64,000 bases of DNA from Paenibacillus apiarius (GCF_017052585.1 NZ_JAFFHZ010000001.1:4712001-4776000), one strand, 5' to 3'. Shown: positions 1 through 8,761, numbered from the stretch's first letter. Numbers and translations: made by a program. Notes: generated by a model not told the origin, from the letters alone.

Positions 1-716
1 GTTACCACACCTTTTATCATCCGACCAACATGCTGTTGTTCGTCGTTGGCGGTGTGAACGAACAGGCCATTTTTGATTTAGTGCGCCGCAATCAATCGCG
101 GAAGGAGTTCGAGCCCCAAGGAGCAATCGACCGTATTTTCGAATCGGAGCCCGAAGCGGTACAGGAAGCCCGGCGAGTCTCGAAGCTGCCAGTGTCCATC
201 CCCCGCTGCTTGTTCGGATGCAAAGAACCCCGTCCGGGCCTGAAAGGCAGAGCGCTGCTGGAGTATGAGATTGCAACGCGAGTCATGATGGACTTGCTGC
301 TGGGCAGCAGCTCGCAGTTGAATCAGACCCTATATGAGGAAGGGCTTACCACCGATTCCTTCGGAAGCGAGTTCAACTGCAGTCCCGATTACGCGTTCTC
401 GATAATGGGCGGAGAAACGAAGGATCCGGATAGGTTGGTGCAACGTGTGCAGGAACTGGTTGAGCAAGCGAAGCAGAAAGGCTTTGCAGCGGCGTCGTTC
501 GAACGCATTCGCAATAAAGCGATCGGTTCCTATCTGCGAATGCTTAATTCGCCTGAAGCAATTGCTAATGAATTCACAAAGTTCAAGTTCCGGGATACGG
601 ATTTATTTGATATAATTTCCGTATACGAAGCGCTGACGTTAGAACAGGTTCATCAGCGGCTGCAAGACCATTTCGATTGGAACCAGTTAGCCGTTTCCAT
701 CGTGGAACAGCCGTAG
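1..716 (+). CDS. ymfH: M16 peptidase-like EF-P modification-associated protein YmfH, C-terminal part
   Basis: The reading frame is open from the window edge (first complete codon at base 3) to the stop at 714-716, so only the last ~238 residues are present. The YHPTN stretch leading into LLFVVGG is typical of the second half of YmfH, an M16 (insulinase/mitochondrial processing peptidase) family protein. The N-terminal half, where any zinc-binding motif would lie, is outside the window. In Bacillus, ymfF, ymfH and ymfI are linked to the 5-aminopentanol modification of elongation factor P. The immediately following ymfI supports the assignment. YmfH may be a non-catalytic partner of YmfF, but this fragment cannot decide it. 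Confidence 0.85.
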   Translation, partial: YHTFYHPTNMLLFVVGGVNEQAIFDLVRRNQSRKEFEPQGAIDRIFESEPEAVQEARRVSKLPVSIPRCLFGCKEPRPGLKGRALLEYEIATRVMMDLLLGSSSQLNQTLYEEGLTTDSFGSEFNCSPDYAFSIMGGETKDPDRLVQRVQELVEQAKQKGFAAASFERIRNKAIGSYLRMLNSPEAIANEFTKFKFRDTDLFDIISVYEALTLEQVHQRLQDHFDWNQLAVSIVEQP

Positions 717-782
717 AACATGAGGGCGTGCCTGCCTAACGGGTACGCCTTCTTCGTATTTATGTAAAGGGGAGAACAAGGT

Positions 783-1529
783 ATGAAGGCTTTAGCGGAA
801 ACTTCCGTGTTAATAACAGGAGCAAGCAGGGGAATTGGCGCGGCCATCGCCGAGCGATTCGCTTCGGTCGGGATGAAGGTTGTCATCCATTATTTGCAGT
901 CCCATGAATCCGCCAACGAAGTGGCAAGACGATGCTTGGCTTATGGCGGCGAGGTGATGACAATTTCAGCCGATTTACGGTCGGGGGAACAGATCGATCG
1001 GATGAAAACGAAGCTGGACGAACTCGGGTTCACGCCGGATGTAGTTGTTAACAATGCGGGTGTTGCATACTATGGTTTGGTTAGCGATGTGACGGAAGAA
1101 GAATGGGACGAATGCATGAGCATTAACTTAAAAGGGATGTTTTTATGCGCCCAACGATTTATGCCTCATATGATTTCACAGAAATACGGTCGCATCATTA
1201 ACGTGTCGTCGATTTGGGGAATTACGGGGGCATCATGCGAAGTGATGTATTCCACGGCTAAGGGCGGGGTAAACGCGTTCACGAAGGCATTGGCCAAAGA
1301 ACTGGCCCCCTCCGGAGTGACAGTCAATGCCGTTGCTCCAGGCGCAGTCGAGACGGACATGGTCAAGCATCTGGATAAAGAGGAGCGGGTTGCCCTGCAG
1401 GACGATATACCGTTAGGCCGTCTCGGCACTCCGGAAGAAGTGGCATCGCTCGTCTATTTCCTGGCTTTGCCGGAATCAAGTTATATTACGGGACAGGTCA
1501 TCAGCCCAAATGGCGGATGGCAAACGTAA
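783..1529 (+). CDS. ymfI: SDR-family EF-P 5-aminopentanone reductase YmfI
   Basis: 248-residue classical short-chain dehydrogenase/reductase. The NAD(P)-binding motif TGASRGIG lies at residues 12-19, NNAG near residue 90, and the catalytic YSTAKGG near residue 155. In Bacillus subtilis YmfI reduces the 5-aminopentanone group on elongation factor P to 5-aminopentanol. The fold alone would equally fit a FabG-type 3-oxoacyl-ACP reductase, so the specific role rests on its position just after ymfH. A ribosome binding site (AAGGGGAG) precedes the ATG. There is a 66-bp gap from ymfH, and the two are probably co-transcribed. Confidence 0.85.
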   Translation: MKALAETSVLITGASRGIGAAIAERFASVGMKVVIHYLQSHESANEVARRCLAYGGEVMTISADLRSGEQIDRMKTKLDELGFTPDVVVNNAGVAYYGLVSDVTEEEWDECMSINLKGMFLCAQRFMPHMISQKYGRIINVSSIWGITGASCEVMYSTAKGGVNAFTKALAKELAPSGVTVNAVAPGAVETDMVKHLDKEERVALQDDIPLGRLGTPEEVASLVYFLALPESSYITGQVISPNGGWQT

Positions 1530-1669
1530 GCGCTGTAAATCGCAATCGCTTCATGTCAATCTTACTGCCAAGGCAGGTTTTTATCTATGATGAGTACGCA
1601 TAATTCCGGTTCCAAACGTACATATTACGACTGTTGACGCATTAATTAAAGCGACAAGGAGGCGTTCTC

Positions 1670-1924
1670 ATGTCATCTGTACTCAAAAATTTCGACACGT
1701 GGAAGAAATTTCTTGGCGAGCGCGTCAAGCAGGCAAAAGGAATTGGCATGACAGAAGAGACCATTTCCAAATTAGCTTTTGAAATCGGCTCGTTCTTGGA
1801 TGAAAAGGTGGATCCGCAAAACCCGCAAGAGCGCACGTTGAAAGAATTGTGGGAAGTCGGCTCTGACGAAGAGCGGAAGACGATTGCCCGCTTGATGGTG
1901 AAATTGGCCGATCGCAACGGCTAA
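1670..1924 (+). CDS. ymfJ: DUF3243 domain-containing protein YmfJ
   Basis: 84-residue acidic protein matching the DUF3243/YmfJ family in length and position. No catalytic motif, signal peptide or membrane segment is visible. The sequence begins with an aromatic/basic helix (FDTWKKFLGERV) and is probably all-helical. The start has a near-perfect ribosome binding site (AAGGAGG) eight bases upstream. It follows ymfI and precedes ymfK as in Bacillus. A strong hairpin terminator at 1946-1985 closes the transcript. Its function is unknown. Confidence 0.85.
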   Translation: MSSVLKNFDTWKKFLGERVKQAKGIGMTEETISKLAFEIGSFLDEKVDPQNPQERTLKELWEVGSDEERKTIARLMVKLADRNG

Positions 1925-1945
1925 TCGAAACATGGCTAAGCAACA

Positions 1946-1985
1946 AAAAGAAAGGGAGTTCTGTATAGAACTTTCTTTCTTTTCT
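1946..1985 (+). terminator. Terminator after ymfJ
   Basis: A 17-bp stem, paired throughout when two G-U pairs are allowed, closes on the loop GTAT (1963-1966) and runs into a pyrimidine/T-rich 3' arm. It ends the ymfH-I-J transcript. Confidence 0.7.
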
Positions 1986-2030
1986 GTCATCTTCATCTCA
2001 TTGTTGTCACATGAATACATGCTCACAATC

Positions 2031-2039
2031 TGCTATAAT
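2031..2039 (+). promoter_or_regulatory. Extended -10 promoter upstream of ymfK
   Basis: TGCTATAAT is a perfect extended -10 (TGn plus TATAAT). No good -35 lies 16-18 bases upstream, which extended -10 promoters tolerate. Transcription would start near 2046, about 120 bases before ymfK. Confidence 0.55.
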
Positions 2040-2053
2040 AATACTGTCCGCCT

Positions 2054-2078
2054 AACGGTTAAAGCTTGCCGTTTTTTT
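2054..2078 (+). terminator. Possible leader attenuator before ymfK
   Basis: A short stem AACGG/CCGTT (2054-2058 with 2069-2073) is followed by an unbroken T run (2072-2078). It lies only ~10-30 bases after the predicted transcription start, so it looks like an early terminator. The stem is only 5 bp, so confidence is limited. Confidence 0.4.
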
Positions 2079-2166
2079 CTTTCATTTTTTATCTTGCCCG
2101 GTGGAATTTACGTGCCAGTTATTGTAGAATGAAAAACGGCGGATTACCGCGGATGAGGTGTGTGTT

Positions 2167-2931
2167 ATGGAATATAAACAATGGTATATGGAATATAAAA
2201 TACATAAAAACCGACCTGGGCTTCTCGGAGATATCGCATCGTTGCTAGGTATGCTCGAAGTGAATATTCTAACCATTAATGGTGTCGAGGATAAGACTCG
2301 CGGCATGCTTCTCCAGACGGATGACGACGAGAAGATTGAGATTATGGGGCAAATGTTGAAGAAGGTCGGCAATATTACGGTTTCCGCTCTTCGTCAGCCC
2401 AAATTAGTCGATATTTTGGCAGTTCGCCACGGGAGATATATTGAAAGGGATTCCGATGATCGCAAGACGTTTCGCTTCACCCGGGATGAGCTTGGTTTGC
2501 TTGTCGATTTCTTGGGGGAAATATTCAAACGAGATGGGCATCAAGTGATTGGCCTTCGCGGAATGCCCCGTGTCGGCAAGACGGAGTCGATTATCGCAGG
2601 CAGTGTCTGTGCGATGAAACGTTGGTCTTTCGTTTCGTCCACGCTGCTGCGTCAGACTGTGCGCAGTCAAATGTCCGAGGAAGAGATGAGCTCGAACAAC
2701 ATTTTCATTATTGACGGCATCGTCAGCACGATACGTTCCAACGAGAAGCATGAATCGCTTCTTCACGAAATCATGAACATGCCTTCCACCAAAGTAATTG
2801 AGCATCCGGACATTTTTGTCCAGGAGACCCGATATAATTACGATTTCTTCGATTACATCATTGAATTGCGCAATACGCCGGAAGAAGAAATTACATATGA
2901 GACGTTTACGACCAATTATCACGATCTATAG
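2167..2931 (+). CDS. ymfK: DUF3388 protein YmfK, ACT-like domain plus P-loop domain
   Basis: 254 residues. The ATG at 2167 is chosen because the purine-rich GATGAGGTG ends six bases upstream. A GTG at 2158 lies inside that ribosome binding site. The N-terminal ~75 residues have the pattern of an ACT regulatory domain (NRPGLLGDIASLLG near residues 14-27). A Walker A-like motif GMPRVGKT follows near residue 135, and later a hydrophobic strand ending in acidic D (IFIIDGI) could serve as Walker B. This suggests a ligand-sensing nucleotide-binding protein. Conserved position in Bacillales between ymfJ and rodZ (ymfM). Biochemical function is unknown. Confidence 0.8.
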   Translation: MEYKQWYMEYKIHKNRPGLLGDIASLLGMLEVNILTINGVEDKTRGMLLQTDDDEKIEIMGQMLKKVGNITVSALRQPKLVDILAVRHGRYIERDSDDRKTFRFTRDELGLLVDFLGEIFKRDGHQVIGLRGMPRVGKTESIIAGSVCAMKRWSFVSSTLLRQTVRSQMSEEEMSSNNIFIIDGIVSTIRSNEKHESLLHEIMNMPSTKVIEHPDIFVQETRYNYDFFDYIIELRNTPEEEITYETFTTNYHDL

Positions 2932-3027
2932 ATTCGATGTCGAATCGCTTCTTAGATGATCTTCATGATCAAAAGGGGCTTTGTGAACATACTCAGCAAC
3001 ATGATATTCCAGACAGGAGGTGAGGTT

Positions 3028-3984
3028 GTGTCAGAATTAGGACAGCTGTTGAAGAAAGCCAGGCTTGAGAAGGGCCTCTCGTTAGACGATGTCCAGGAAG
3101 CTACTAAGATTCGGAAGCGTTATTTGGAAGCGATTGAAGAAGGGGATTATAAAGTGCTGCCGGGCTCGTTCTACGTGCGCGCCTTCGTGAAGACGTACGC
3201 AGAGACGGTAGGCTTGAATCCGGAAGAAATATTGCAATATTACCGCAATGATATTCCTGCTGCGGAGCCGGAGACCAATAGCGAGCCGATCATTCGGAAG
3301 AAACGGAGTGTTCAGCATTCGGACCGATTCGGGAGATGGGCGACGACGCTGCTGATGTGGGCGTTCGTTATTCTTATTGCTGTAATCGTGTACTTTTTCA
3401 TAGTAAAAACATCGGATGCGCCGAACAATCAAGTTGCGGAGGATACAAAGATTACCGATACGGAGTCGACGCCCCCAATAGCCGGCGAGGACAACAAAGG
3501 CGGTGCTGCCGGCGGTAACGGAGCCGGTACAAGCACAGAGCCGCCGGCAACGCAGGAAGAGCCGGAGCCCGAACCCAAGCCGATTGTCGTGCTTGAGAAG
3601 TCAAGCCGAAGCGAGGACTATTTTGTGGTTGCCGCTCCGGACAACGGGAAGTTGGAGGTCGAAATAACGGCTGCGGGCGGATACAGTTGGTTAGGTGTAT
3701 TTGTAGGCAACCGTTCGGGCGAGCGTCTGTATTATGAGAACTTGGAAGATGGGAAAACCGTGAAATACGAGCTGCCTGAAAAAGGAATGGCGATTCGGAT
3801 GGGACGGGCCGATGTCATCACTGTGAAGATCGCTGGGGAAGTAATACCCGACGGTGATGTGGCTGGCTTGAAAAACATGAATTTGAAGCTGATTCCATAT
3901 GAAGAAGCCCGGAAGCTCCAGGAGGAAACCGGAGGGGCGGAAGGTGCTGGCAACTCGGGAACGAACGGAACAAGCACGCCATAA
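3028..3984 (+). CDS. rodZ: RodZ/YmfM cell-shape protein
   Basis: 318 residues from a GTG at 3028, preceded by a perfect AGGAGGTGAG. An upstream in-frame ATG at 2956 has no ribosome binding site. Domain order is RodZ-like: an N-terminal helix-turn-helix (residues ~1-70), a short basic stretch ending in RKKR, one transmembrane helix (~108-130), a Gly/Pro/Glu-rich linker (~145-190) and a C-terminal DUF4115-like beta domain (~195-300). RodZ links the MreB cytoskeleton to the elongation machinery at the inner membrane. Its position downstream of ymfK and upstream of pgsA matches Bacillus ymfM. Confidence 0.88.
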   Translation: MSELGQLLKKARLEKGLSLDDVQEATKIRKRYLEAIEEGDYKVLPGSFYVRAFVKTYAETVGLNPEEILQYYRNDIPAAEPETNSEPIIRKKRSVQHSDRFGRWATTLLMWAFVILIAVIVYFFIVKTSDAPNNQVAEDTKITDTESTPPIAGEDNKGGAAGGNGAGTSTEPPATQEEPEPEPKPIVVLEKSSRSEDYFVVAAPDNGKLEVEITAAGGYSWLGVFVGNRSGERLYYENLEDGKTVKYELPEKGMAIRMGRADVITVKIAGEVIPDGDVAGLKNMNLKLIPYEEARKLQEETGGAEGAGNSGTNGTSTP

Positions 3985-4099
3985 TGCCAACCGTTTATGG
4001 ATAAATGATCAAGCAGGGCCGACGGCATAATGTCATCTTGGCAGGGGAGAATAATCGTTGCGGCGATTATTATATCTCTTCACAAGTGAGGTGTCGAGC

Positions 4100-4264
4100 A
4101 TGGCAGTTAGTTGGGTCGTCACAGGCGTTGGTGTCGTCGTCAGCTTGTTGGGTTATTATTTGTCGCCAAGCGCATGGGGTTACAGTATTTTAGGATTCGG
4201 CTTAGCGCATGTCGTGCTTGGCGTGCTGGATATGTTCCGTACGCCAGAGCGCAGCCGGTACTAA
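4100..4264 (+). CDS. Small hydrophobic membrane protein
   Basis: 54-residue frame starting at the ATG at 4100, with GTGAGGTG seven to fourteen bases upstream. Two hydrophobic stretches (residues ~3-22 and ~26-44) are separated by a short SPSAWGY turn. The tail is short and charged (RTPERSRY), predicting a two-helix hairpin in the membrane. It has good codon composition and a proper ribosome binding site. It sits between rodZ and the yajQ homolog. I do not recognise the family. Confidence 0.65.
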   Translation: MAVSWVVTGVGVVVSLLGYYLSPSAWGYSILGFGLAHVVLGVLDMFRTPERSRY

Positions 4265-4432
4265 CATTTGGAACCTGTAGAAGTCGTGTAGCGCACTGGT
4301 ATTCTTTTGCTGACGCAGGTCCGCAGAGGAATGCCTTTGTGCTGTTTTACATAATGTTTTCATTAGAGGTTGATCAAAAAGGCGACTTTTTGGCCAACTT
4401 CTAATAGGCATAACGGAAGGGAGAGGCAAGAG

Positions 4433-4921
4433 ATGGCAGACAACTCATTCGATATTGTATCCAATATGGATATGCAGGAATTAAGCAATTCCATTAAACA
4501 GGCGGAACGTGAAATTGAAACCCGATATGATTTTAAGGGAAGCAAGAGCAGCATTTCTTTAGAAAAAGAGGAACTAGTCATTATTTCCGATGATGAATAT
4601 AAGCTTAAGAGTGTCATTGATATTTTACAATCCAAAATGGTAAAGCGCGGCATCTCTCTTAAAAATGTCGAATATGGAAAATTGGAACCCGCAGCGGGAG
4701 CAACTGTGCGGCAACGCATCAGACTGAAGCAGGGAATCGAACAGGATATCGCGAAAAAAATCAATATTTTAATTCGGGACTCGAAGTTGAAAGTGAAAAG
4801 TCAAATTATGGGGGACCAAATTCGGGTAACCGGCAAAAACAAAGATGATCTGCAAGCGGTAATGCAGTTGTTAAGAGGAGCGGATTTACCGCTCGACTTG
4901 CAATTTACGAATTACCGTTAA
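4433..4921 (+). CDS. YajQ family (DUF520) nucleotide-binding protein
   Basis: 162 residues. The sequence shows the family features: SFDIVS near the N terminus, the ETRYDFKGS motif near residue 33, and the C-terminal ending [11 protein letters not shown]. YajQ proteins consist of two similar alpha/beta domains. Some bind cyclic di-GMP and influence virulence genes in Gram-negatives, and the role in Firmicutes is unclear. The ATG at 4433 has GGAAGGGAGAGG upstream, and an in-frame ATG at 4370 lacks one. A strong terminator follows directly, so it is probably the last gene of its unit. Confidence 0.9.
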   Translation: MADNSFDIVSNMDMQELSNSIKQAEREIETRYDFKGSKSSISLEKEELVIISDDEYKLKSVIDILQSKMVKRGISLKNVEYGKLEPAAGATVRQRIRLKQGIEQDIAKKINILIRDSKLKVKSQIMGDQIRVTGKNKDDLQAVMQLLRGADLPLDLQFTNYR

Positions 4922-4927
4922 AGTTAT

Positions 4928-4975
4928 AGCCCACACCTCTCAAGCAGAGTATCAGAGGATGCTGGGCTTTTTTTT
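4928..4975 (+). terminator. Rho-independent terminator after yajQ homolog
   Basis: AGCCCA pairs with TGGGCT and CCTCT with AGAGG around an internal loop, followed by eight T residues. Confidence 0.85.
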
Positions 4976-4980
4976 GGTTT

Positions 4981-5010
4981 TTGACTAGAAAGACAGCCCT
5001 GTATTATACT
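4981..5010 (+). promoter_or_regulatory. Sigma-A promoter for rimO-pgsA
   Basis: TTGACT (4981-4986) is separated by 18 bases from TATACT (5005-5010). It lies immediately after the preceding terminator and ~140 bases before rimO. Confidence 0.6.
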
Positions 5011-5153
5011 TGATGAGATAGAAATGCGTTTAAAGCAGCATGATTGTTGCTAGACTAGAAATATAAACAATCGGATGGGGAAGCAATGCATTTAAAGCGA
5101 CTCGTTGCCGTAACGAACAGGATGAGCTGCAATTTTCTATGGGGGATGTATAA

Positions 5154-6482
5154 ATGACAGAAAAGATTAAAATCGTGACTTTGGGCTGCGACAAAAACTT
5201 GGTTGATTCGGAAATTATGTCCGGTTTGATTCACGAACGTGGATATGAGCTAGTGGAGAAGGCAGAGGACGCTACCGTCATTATCGTTAATACGTGCGGG
5301 TTTATCGATGCCGCTAAGGAAGAATCGGTCAATACCATTCTAGGCTTGGCTGATTTGAAAGAAACGGCTGCGTTGAAGGCTCTTATCGTTTCTGGCTGCT
5401 TGACGCAGCGGTATAAAGAGCAGCTGCTCGAAGAAATGCCGGAAATTGATGGAATCGTCGGAACGGGCGATTTCGATAAAATTAATGATATTGTGGATGA
5501 AGCTCTCCAAGGAAGCAAGCCTGTGCGAGTCGGCAATCCGGTATTCGATTACGATCGGATTTTGCCCCGCAAAGTGGCAACGCCCAGATATACCGCCTAC
5601 GTGAAGATTGCGGAAGGCTGCGACAACAACTGCACATTTTGCAGCATTCCGATTATGCGCGGCAAATTCCGCAGCCGCACGATGGACTCAATCTTGGCCG
5701 AAGTGAAGCTGTTGGCCGATCAAGGCGTCAAAGAGTTCAGTCTCATTGCCCAGGATTCAACGAACTACGGCGTAGATTTGTACGATGGATTTAAATTGCC
5801 TGAACTCATGAACAGAGTGAGCGAGGTTCCAGGGGTGGAATGGGTGCGTCTGCATTATGCCTACCCGGGCTTCTTCTCGGATGAATTGATCGAAGCGATT
5901 GCTAGCAATCCGAAGATTTGCAAATACATCGATATGCCGTTGCAGCATAGCGAAGACAATATTTTGAAACGGATGCGCCGCCCAGGCCGTCAACGGGATT
6001 CACGTGAATTGGTTCGCAAAATCCGCGAGCGCATTCCAGGCGCCGCGCTGCGCACCTCGATCATTGTCGGGTTCCCGGGGGAGACCGACGAGGATTTTGA
6101 AGGATTGTGCAATTTCGTGCGAGAAATGAAATTCGACCGTCTTGGCGTGTTTACCTATTCTTCGGAGGAATCAACGCCAGCGACGCGCTTGCCGGATCAC
6201 GTGCCGGATGAAGTCAAGGAGTGGCGCGCGAACACGTTGATGGAAATCCAGCGTGAAGTGTCAAAACAGGTGAGCGAGAAGCGAATTGGCGAGATCGTGG
6301 AAGTGCTCGTGGAACGTTATGACGGACGCAACGATGTATATATCGGCCGTTCGCAATTCGACGCGCCTGAAATTGACGGTGAAGTGTTTATTTCCAATTC
6401 GAAGCTGAGCATTGGTGATATTACGCAAGTAAGGATTACGCATGCTCTTGAATTCGATTTAGCCGGGGAGGGTGTCTCGTGA
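5154..6482 (+). CDS. rimO: Ribosomal protein S12 (Asp) methylthiotransferase RimO
   Basis: 442 residues, the usual RimO length. The N-terminal UPF0004 domain has the three cluster cysteines C12, C48 and C82. The radical-SAM motif CxxxCxxC is at C156, C160 and C163, and a TRAM-like domain occupies the last ~65 residues. The opening TLGCDKNLVDSE distinguishes RimO from MiaB, which is also present in this window (18783-20336). It uses two iron-sulfur clusters to methylthiolate an aspartate of S12. It overlaps pgsA by 4 bases (GTGA), so the two are translationally coupled. Confidence 0.95.
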   Translation: MTEKIKIVTLGCDKNLVDSEIMSGLIHERGYELVEKAEDATVIIVNTCGFIDAAKEESVNTILGLADLKETAALKALIVSGCLTQRYKEQLLEEMPEIDGIVGTGDFDKINDIVDEALQGSKPVRVGNPVFDYDRILPRKVATPRYTAYVKIAEGCDNNCTFCSIPIMRGKFRSRTMDSILAEVKLLADQGVKEFSLIAQDSTNYGVDLYDGFKLPELMNRVSEVPGVEWVRLHYAYPGFFSDELIEAIASNPKICKYIDMPLQHSEDNILKRMRRPGRQRDSRELVRKIRERIPGAALRTSIIVGFPGETDEDFEGLCNFVREMKFDRLGVFTYSSEESTPATRLPDHVPDEVKEWRANTLMEIQREVSKQVSEKRIGEIVEVLVERYDGRNDVYIGRSQFDAPEIDGEVFISNSKLSIGDITQVRITHALEFDLAGEGVS

Positions 6483-7057
6483 ATCTGGCGAACAAGATTA
6501 CGTTAGCACGCATTTTTCTTGTGCCGATAATGATGTTCTTTCTATTGGTGAACTTTGATTACTTGCCACCGATACGAGTCGAGGACTTCTATATCACATA
6601 CAACCAGATAATTGCGGCGTTAATCTTCATTATTGCAGCCAGCACGGATGGATTAGACGGCTATATTGCCCGCAAACGCAAGATGGTTACGAATCTCGGC
6701 AAGCTGCTTGATCCGCTAGCGGACAAACTTTTGGTAGCTGCCGTCCTGATTTCGCTCGTGGAAATGGGCAAATGTGACGCATGGATCGCCGTCGTCATTA
6801 TTAGCCGTGAGTTTGCGGTTACTGGCTTGCGCCAAGTCGCTTTGCTGGAAGGGACCGTGGTAGCGGCCAGCAAATGGGGCAAATGGAAGACAGCCACCCA
6901 GATTACCGCGATCGTGGCAATGCTGCTGAATAATTTCCCGTTCGCGTTTATCAATTTTCCGTTCGATGTCATTGCAACTTGGATGGCGGCATTGATTACG
7001 GTGTATTCGGGTATCGATTATTTTGTGAAAAATAAAAAAGTGCTTCACTTTTCGTAG
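6479..7057 (+). CDS. pgsA: CDP-diacylglycerol--glycerol-3-phosphate 3-phosphatidyltransferase
   Basis: 192-residue integral membrane protein starting at a GTG that overlaps the rimO stop codon. The CDP-alcohol phosphotransferase signature is complete: D57, D60, G61, A64-R65, G74, D78 and D82. Several hydrophobic helices flank the motif. PgsA makes phosphatidylglycerophosphate, the committed step to phosphatidylglycerol and cardiolipin. The rimO-pgsA-cinA-recA order is standard in Bacillales. Confidence 0.95.
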   Translation: MNLANKITLARIFLVPIMMFFLLVNFDYLPPIRVEDFYITYNQIIAALIFIIAASTDGLDGYIARKRKMVTNLGKLLDPLADKLLVAAVLISLVEMGKCDAWIAVVIISREFAVTGLRQVALLEGTVVAASKWGKWKTATQITAIVAMLLNNFPFAFINFPFDVIATWMAALITVYSGIDYFVKNKKVLHFS

Positions 7058-7108
7058 CGGCATGAAAGCGTCTGTTTAAAAAGTGAACTTTTCCATACCG
7101 AGAGAGGG

Positions 7109-7176
7109 CAATAGGTGCTTTTTTCTATGACGTCGACTGTAGAGTGGATCGAGGAAAGAAGGCCTATTGTTTTTTC
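7109..7176 (+). terminator. Possible terminator between pgsA and cinA
   Basis: CAATAGG (7109-7115) can pair with CCTATTG (7163-7169), which is followed by a T-rich run. The intervening 47 bases may add imperfect pairing. The long loop makes this a weak call. The rest of the 7058-7316 gap shows no other clear element. Confidence 0.35.
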
Positions 7177-7316
7177 ATGGGCAAAGTTCTTTTCTTATGC
7201 GCGACAGGCCCGGACAAGGTGTTGATGAGATTGCGGCGGCTGAACAGATAGGGCCTGGCATTTGTATACAAAGAAAGCTTGGGTGATTCAGATATGGATG
7301 AAGGATGGTGTCTCAT

Positions 7317-8573
7317 ATGAAAGCCGAAATGATTGCTGTCGGAACGGAACTTCTATTAGGGCAAATTGTAAACACGAACGCACAATATTTATCGCAGCAA
7401 TTGGCTCTTCTCGGAGTTGATGTCTATTATCAGACGGTAGTTGGCGATAATGCCGAGCGGCTCCGCCACACAATCGAAGTGGCGCGAAGCCGCTCCAATG
7501 TCATTTTGTTTACGGGCGGACTCGGGCCTACCATGGACGATTTAACGAAGGATGTATTGGCTGAATTGCTGGGATGCGAGCTGCATTACGACGAGGATGC
7601 ATTGAACCGGATGGAGCAAATGTTTGCGGGGCGCGGCACTCCAATGGTGGAAAGCAATAAACGCCAGGCGCTCGTCATTGAAGGATCGGACGTGCTTCCC
7701 AACAGGACGGGCTTGGCGATCGGGAACGCGATCGTTCATGAAGGTGTGGCATATATCGTTCTTCCCGGGCCTCCGCGCGAGATGAAGCCGATGTTCGCGG
7801 AGCAGGTCATTCCTTGGATGAAAGACAATGGATTGCTTGATGCATCGATGCTATATACGCGCATGCTGAAGTTTGCAGGCATCGGCGAATCCAGCTTGGA
7901 GGATGCCCTCCGCGATTTAATCGAGGCGCAGGGGGATACGACGATTGCGACATACGCGAAAGAAGGGGAAGTGCTCGTCCGTCTGGCGACGAAGAGCGAT
8001 GATGCGGCCCAGGCTGCAAGCAAGCTTGGCGAAGTGGAAACGGAAATCACGACTCGTCTCGGACGGCATCTGTTCGCAACAGAAGACGTATCAATGATCG
8101 AAGTGCTCGTCAACCGTCTCATCCAGCTCCAAATGACGTTGTCTGCCGCTGAAAGCTGCACGGGAGGCTTGTTTGCGGAAATGATAACGTCGGTGCCGGG
8201 AAGCTCGGAAGTGTTTCTTGGCGGAGCGGTAACGTATTCCAACGAAATGAAGGAACGGATTCTCGGCGTGCCCCATGAGCTGTTGGAAGGGGAGAACGCG
8301 CCGGGAGCGGTCAGCTCTGAAACGGCCAAAGCGATGGTGGAGGGTATGCTGGACATTGCGGACACGGATTTCACGATTGCGATTACAGGGGTTGCCGGGC
8401 CGGGCCATTCGGAGCGCAAGCCGGTAGGGCTTGTCTATATTGCTATCGGAGAAAAGGGCAAGGACACGCATGTCGAAGAGCTTCGCCTGAGCGGGGATCG
8501 CGACACGATAAGGATTAGAACGGTGAATGCCGTAATGTACCGCTTATGGCGCAAATTGCAAGGATATGGATAA
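7317..8573 (+). CDS. cinA: Competence/damage-inducible protein CinA (nicotinamide-nucleotide amidase type)
   Basis: 418 residues. The ATG at 7317 is preferred because AAGGATGGTG ends six bases before it, and the ATG at 7305 lies inside that ribosome binding site. The N-terminal ~170 residues form the molybdopterin-binding-like COG1058 domain (VGTELLLGQ, TGGLGPT). The C-terminal ~160 residues form the CinA-C amidase domain (AESCTGG, ITGVAGP). Family members deamidate or hydrolyse pyridine nucleotides, and in some bacteria are co-expressed with recA in competence. Here a promoter and a terminator lie between it and recA. Confidence 0.93.
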   Translation: MKAEMIAVGTELLLGQIVNTNAQYLSQQLALLGVDVYYQTVVGDNAERLRHTIEVARSRSNVILFTGGLGPTMDDLTKDVLAELLGCELHYDEDALNRMEQMFAGRGTPMVESNKRQALVIEGSDVLPNRTGLAIGNAIVHEGVAYIVLPGPPREMKPMFAEQVIPWMKDNGLLDASMLYTRMLKFAGIGESSLEDALRDLIEAQGDTTIATYAKEGEVLVRLATKSDDAAQAASKLGEVETEITTRLGRHLFATEDVSMIEVLVNRLIQLQMTLSAAESCTGGLFAEMITSVPGSSEVFLGGAVTYSNEMKERILGVPHELLEGENAPGAVSSETAKAMVEGMLDIADTDFTIAITGVAGPGHSERKPVGLVYIAIGEKGKDTHVEELRLSGDRDTIRIRTVNAVMYRLWRKLQGYG

Positions 8574-8575
8574 AC

Positions 8576-8604
8576 TTTACTTCTGCTGCCGCATAACGTA
8601 TAAT
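8576..8604 (+). promoter_or_regulatory. Sigma-A promoter just after cinA
   Basis: TTTACT (8576-8581), 17-base spacer, perfect TATAAT (8599-8604). It begins two bases after the cinA stop codon and would produce a very short RNA ending at the hairpin at 8626-8664, unless that hairpin is read through into recA. Confidence 0.6.
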
Positions 8605-8625
8605 GGAATTAACAGTTAACGGAGG

Positions 8626-8664
8626 AACCGTAACAAAGTGATATTACTTTGTTGCGGTTTTTTT
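8626..8664 (+). terminator. Terminator/attenuator between cinA and recA
   Basis: AACCG-TAACAAAGT pairs with ACTTTGTTG-CGGTT around ATATTA and runs into seven T residues. It is a strong intrinsic terminator. Confidence 0.85.
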
Positions 8665-8738
8665 GTGCGCACTGCATAGATTTTATTTGAATAAAAATGG
8701 AAAAACAGGAGCCGGAAGGTGGTTTTGCGCAAAATAAA

Positions 8739-8752
8739 CGAATGTATGTTCG
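8739..8752 (+). promoter_or_regulatory. LexA (SOS) operator upstream of recA
   Basis: CGAATGTATGTTCG matches the Bacillus LexA/DinR box CGAACnnnnGTTCG with one mismatch in the left half. It lies ten bases upstream of the recA -35 element, as expected for SOS control of recA. Confidence 0.7.
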
Positions 8753-8761
8753 AAAAAATGC

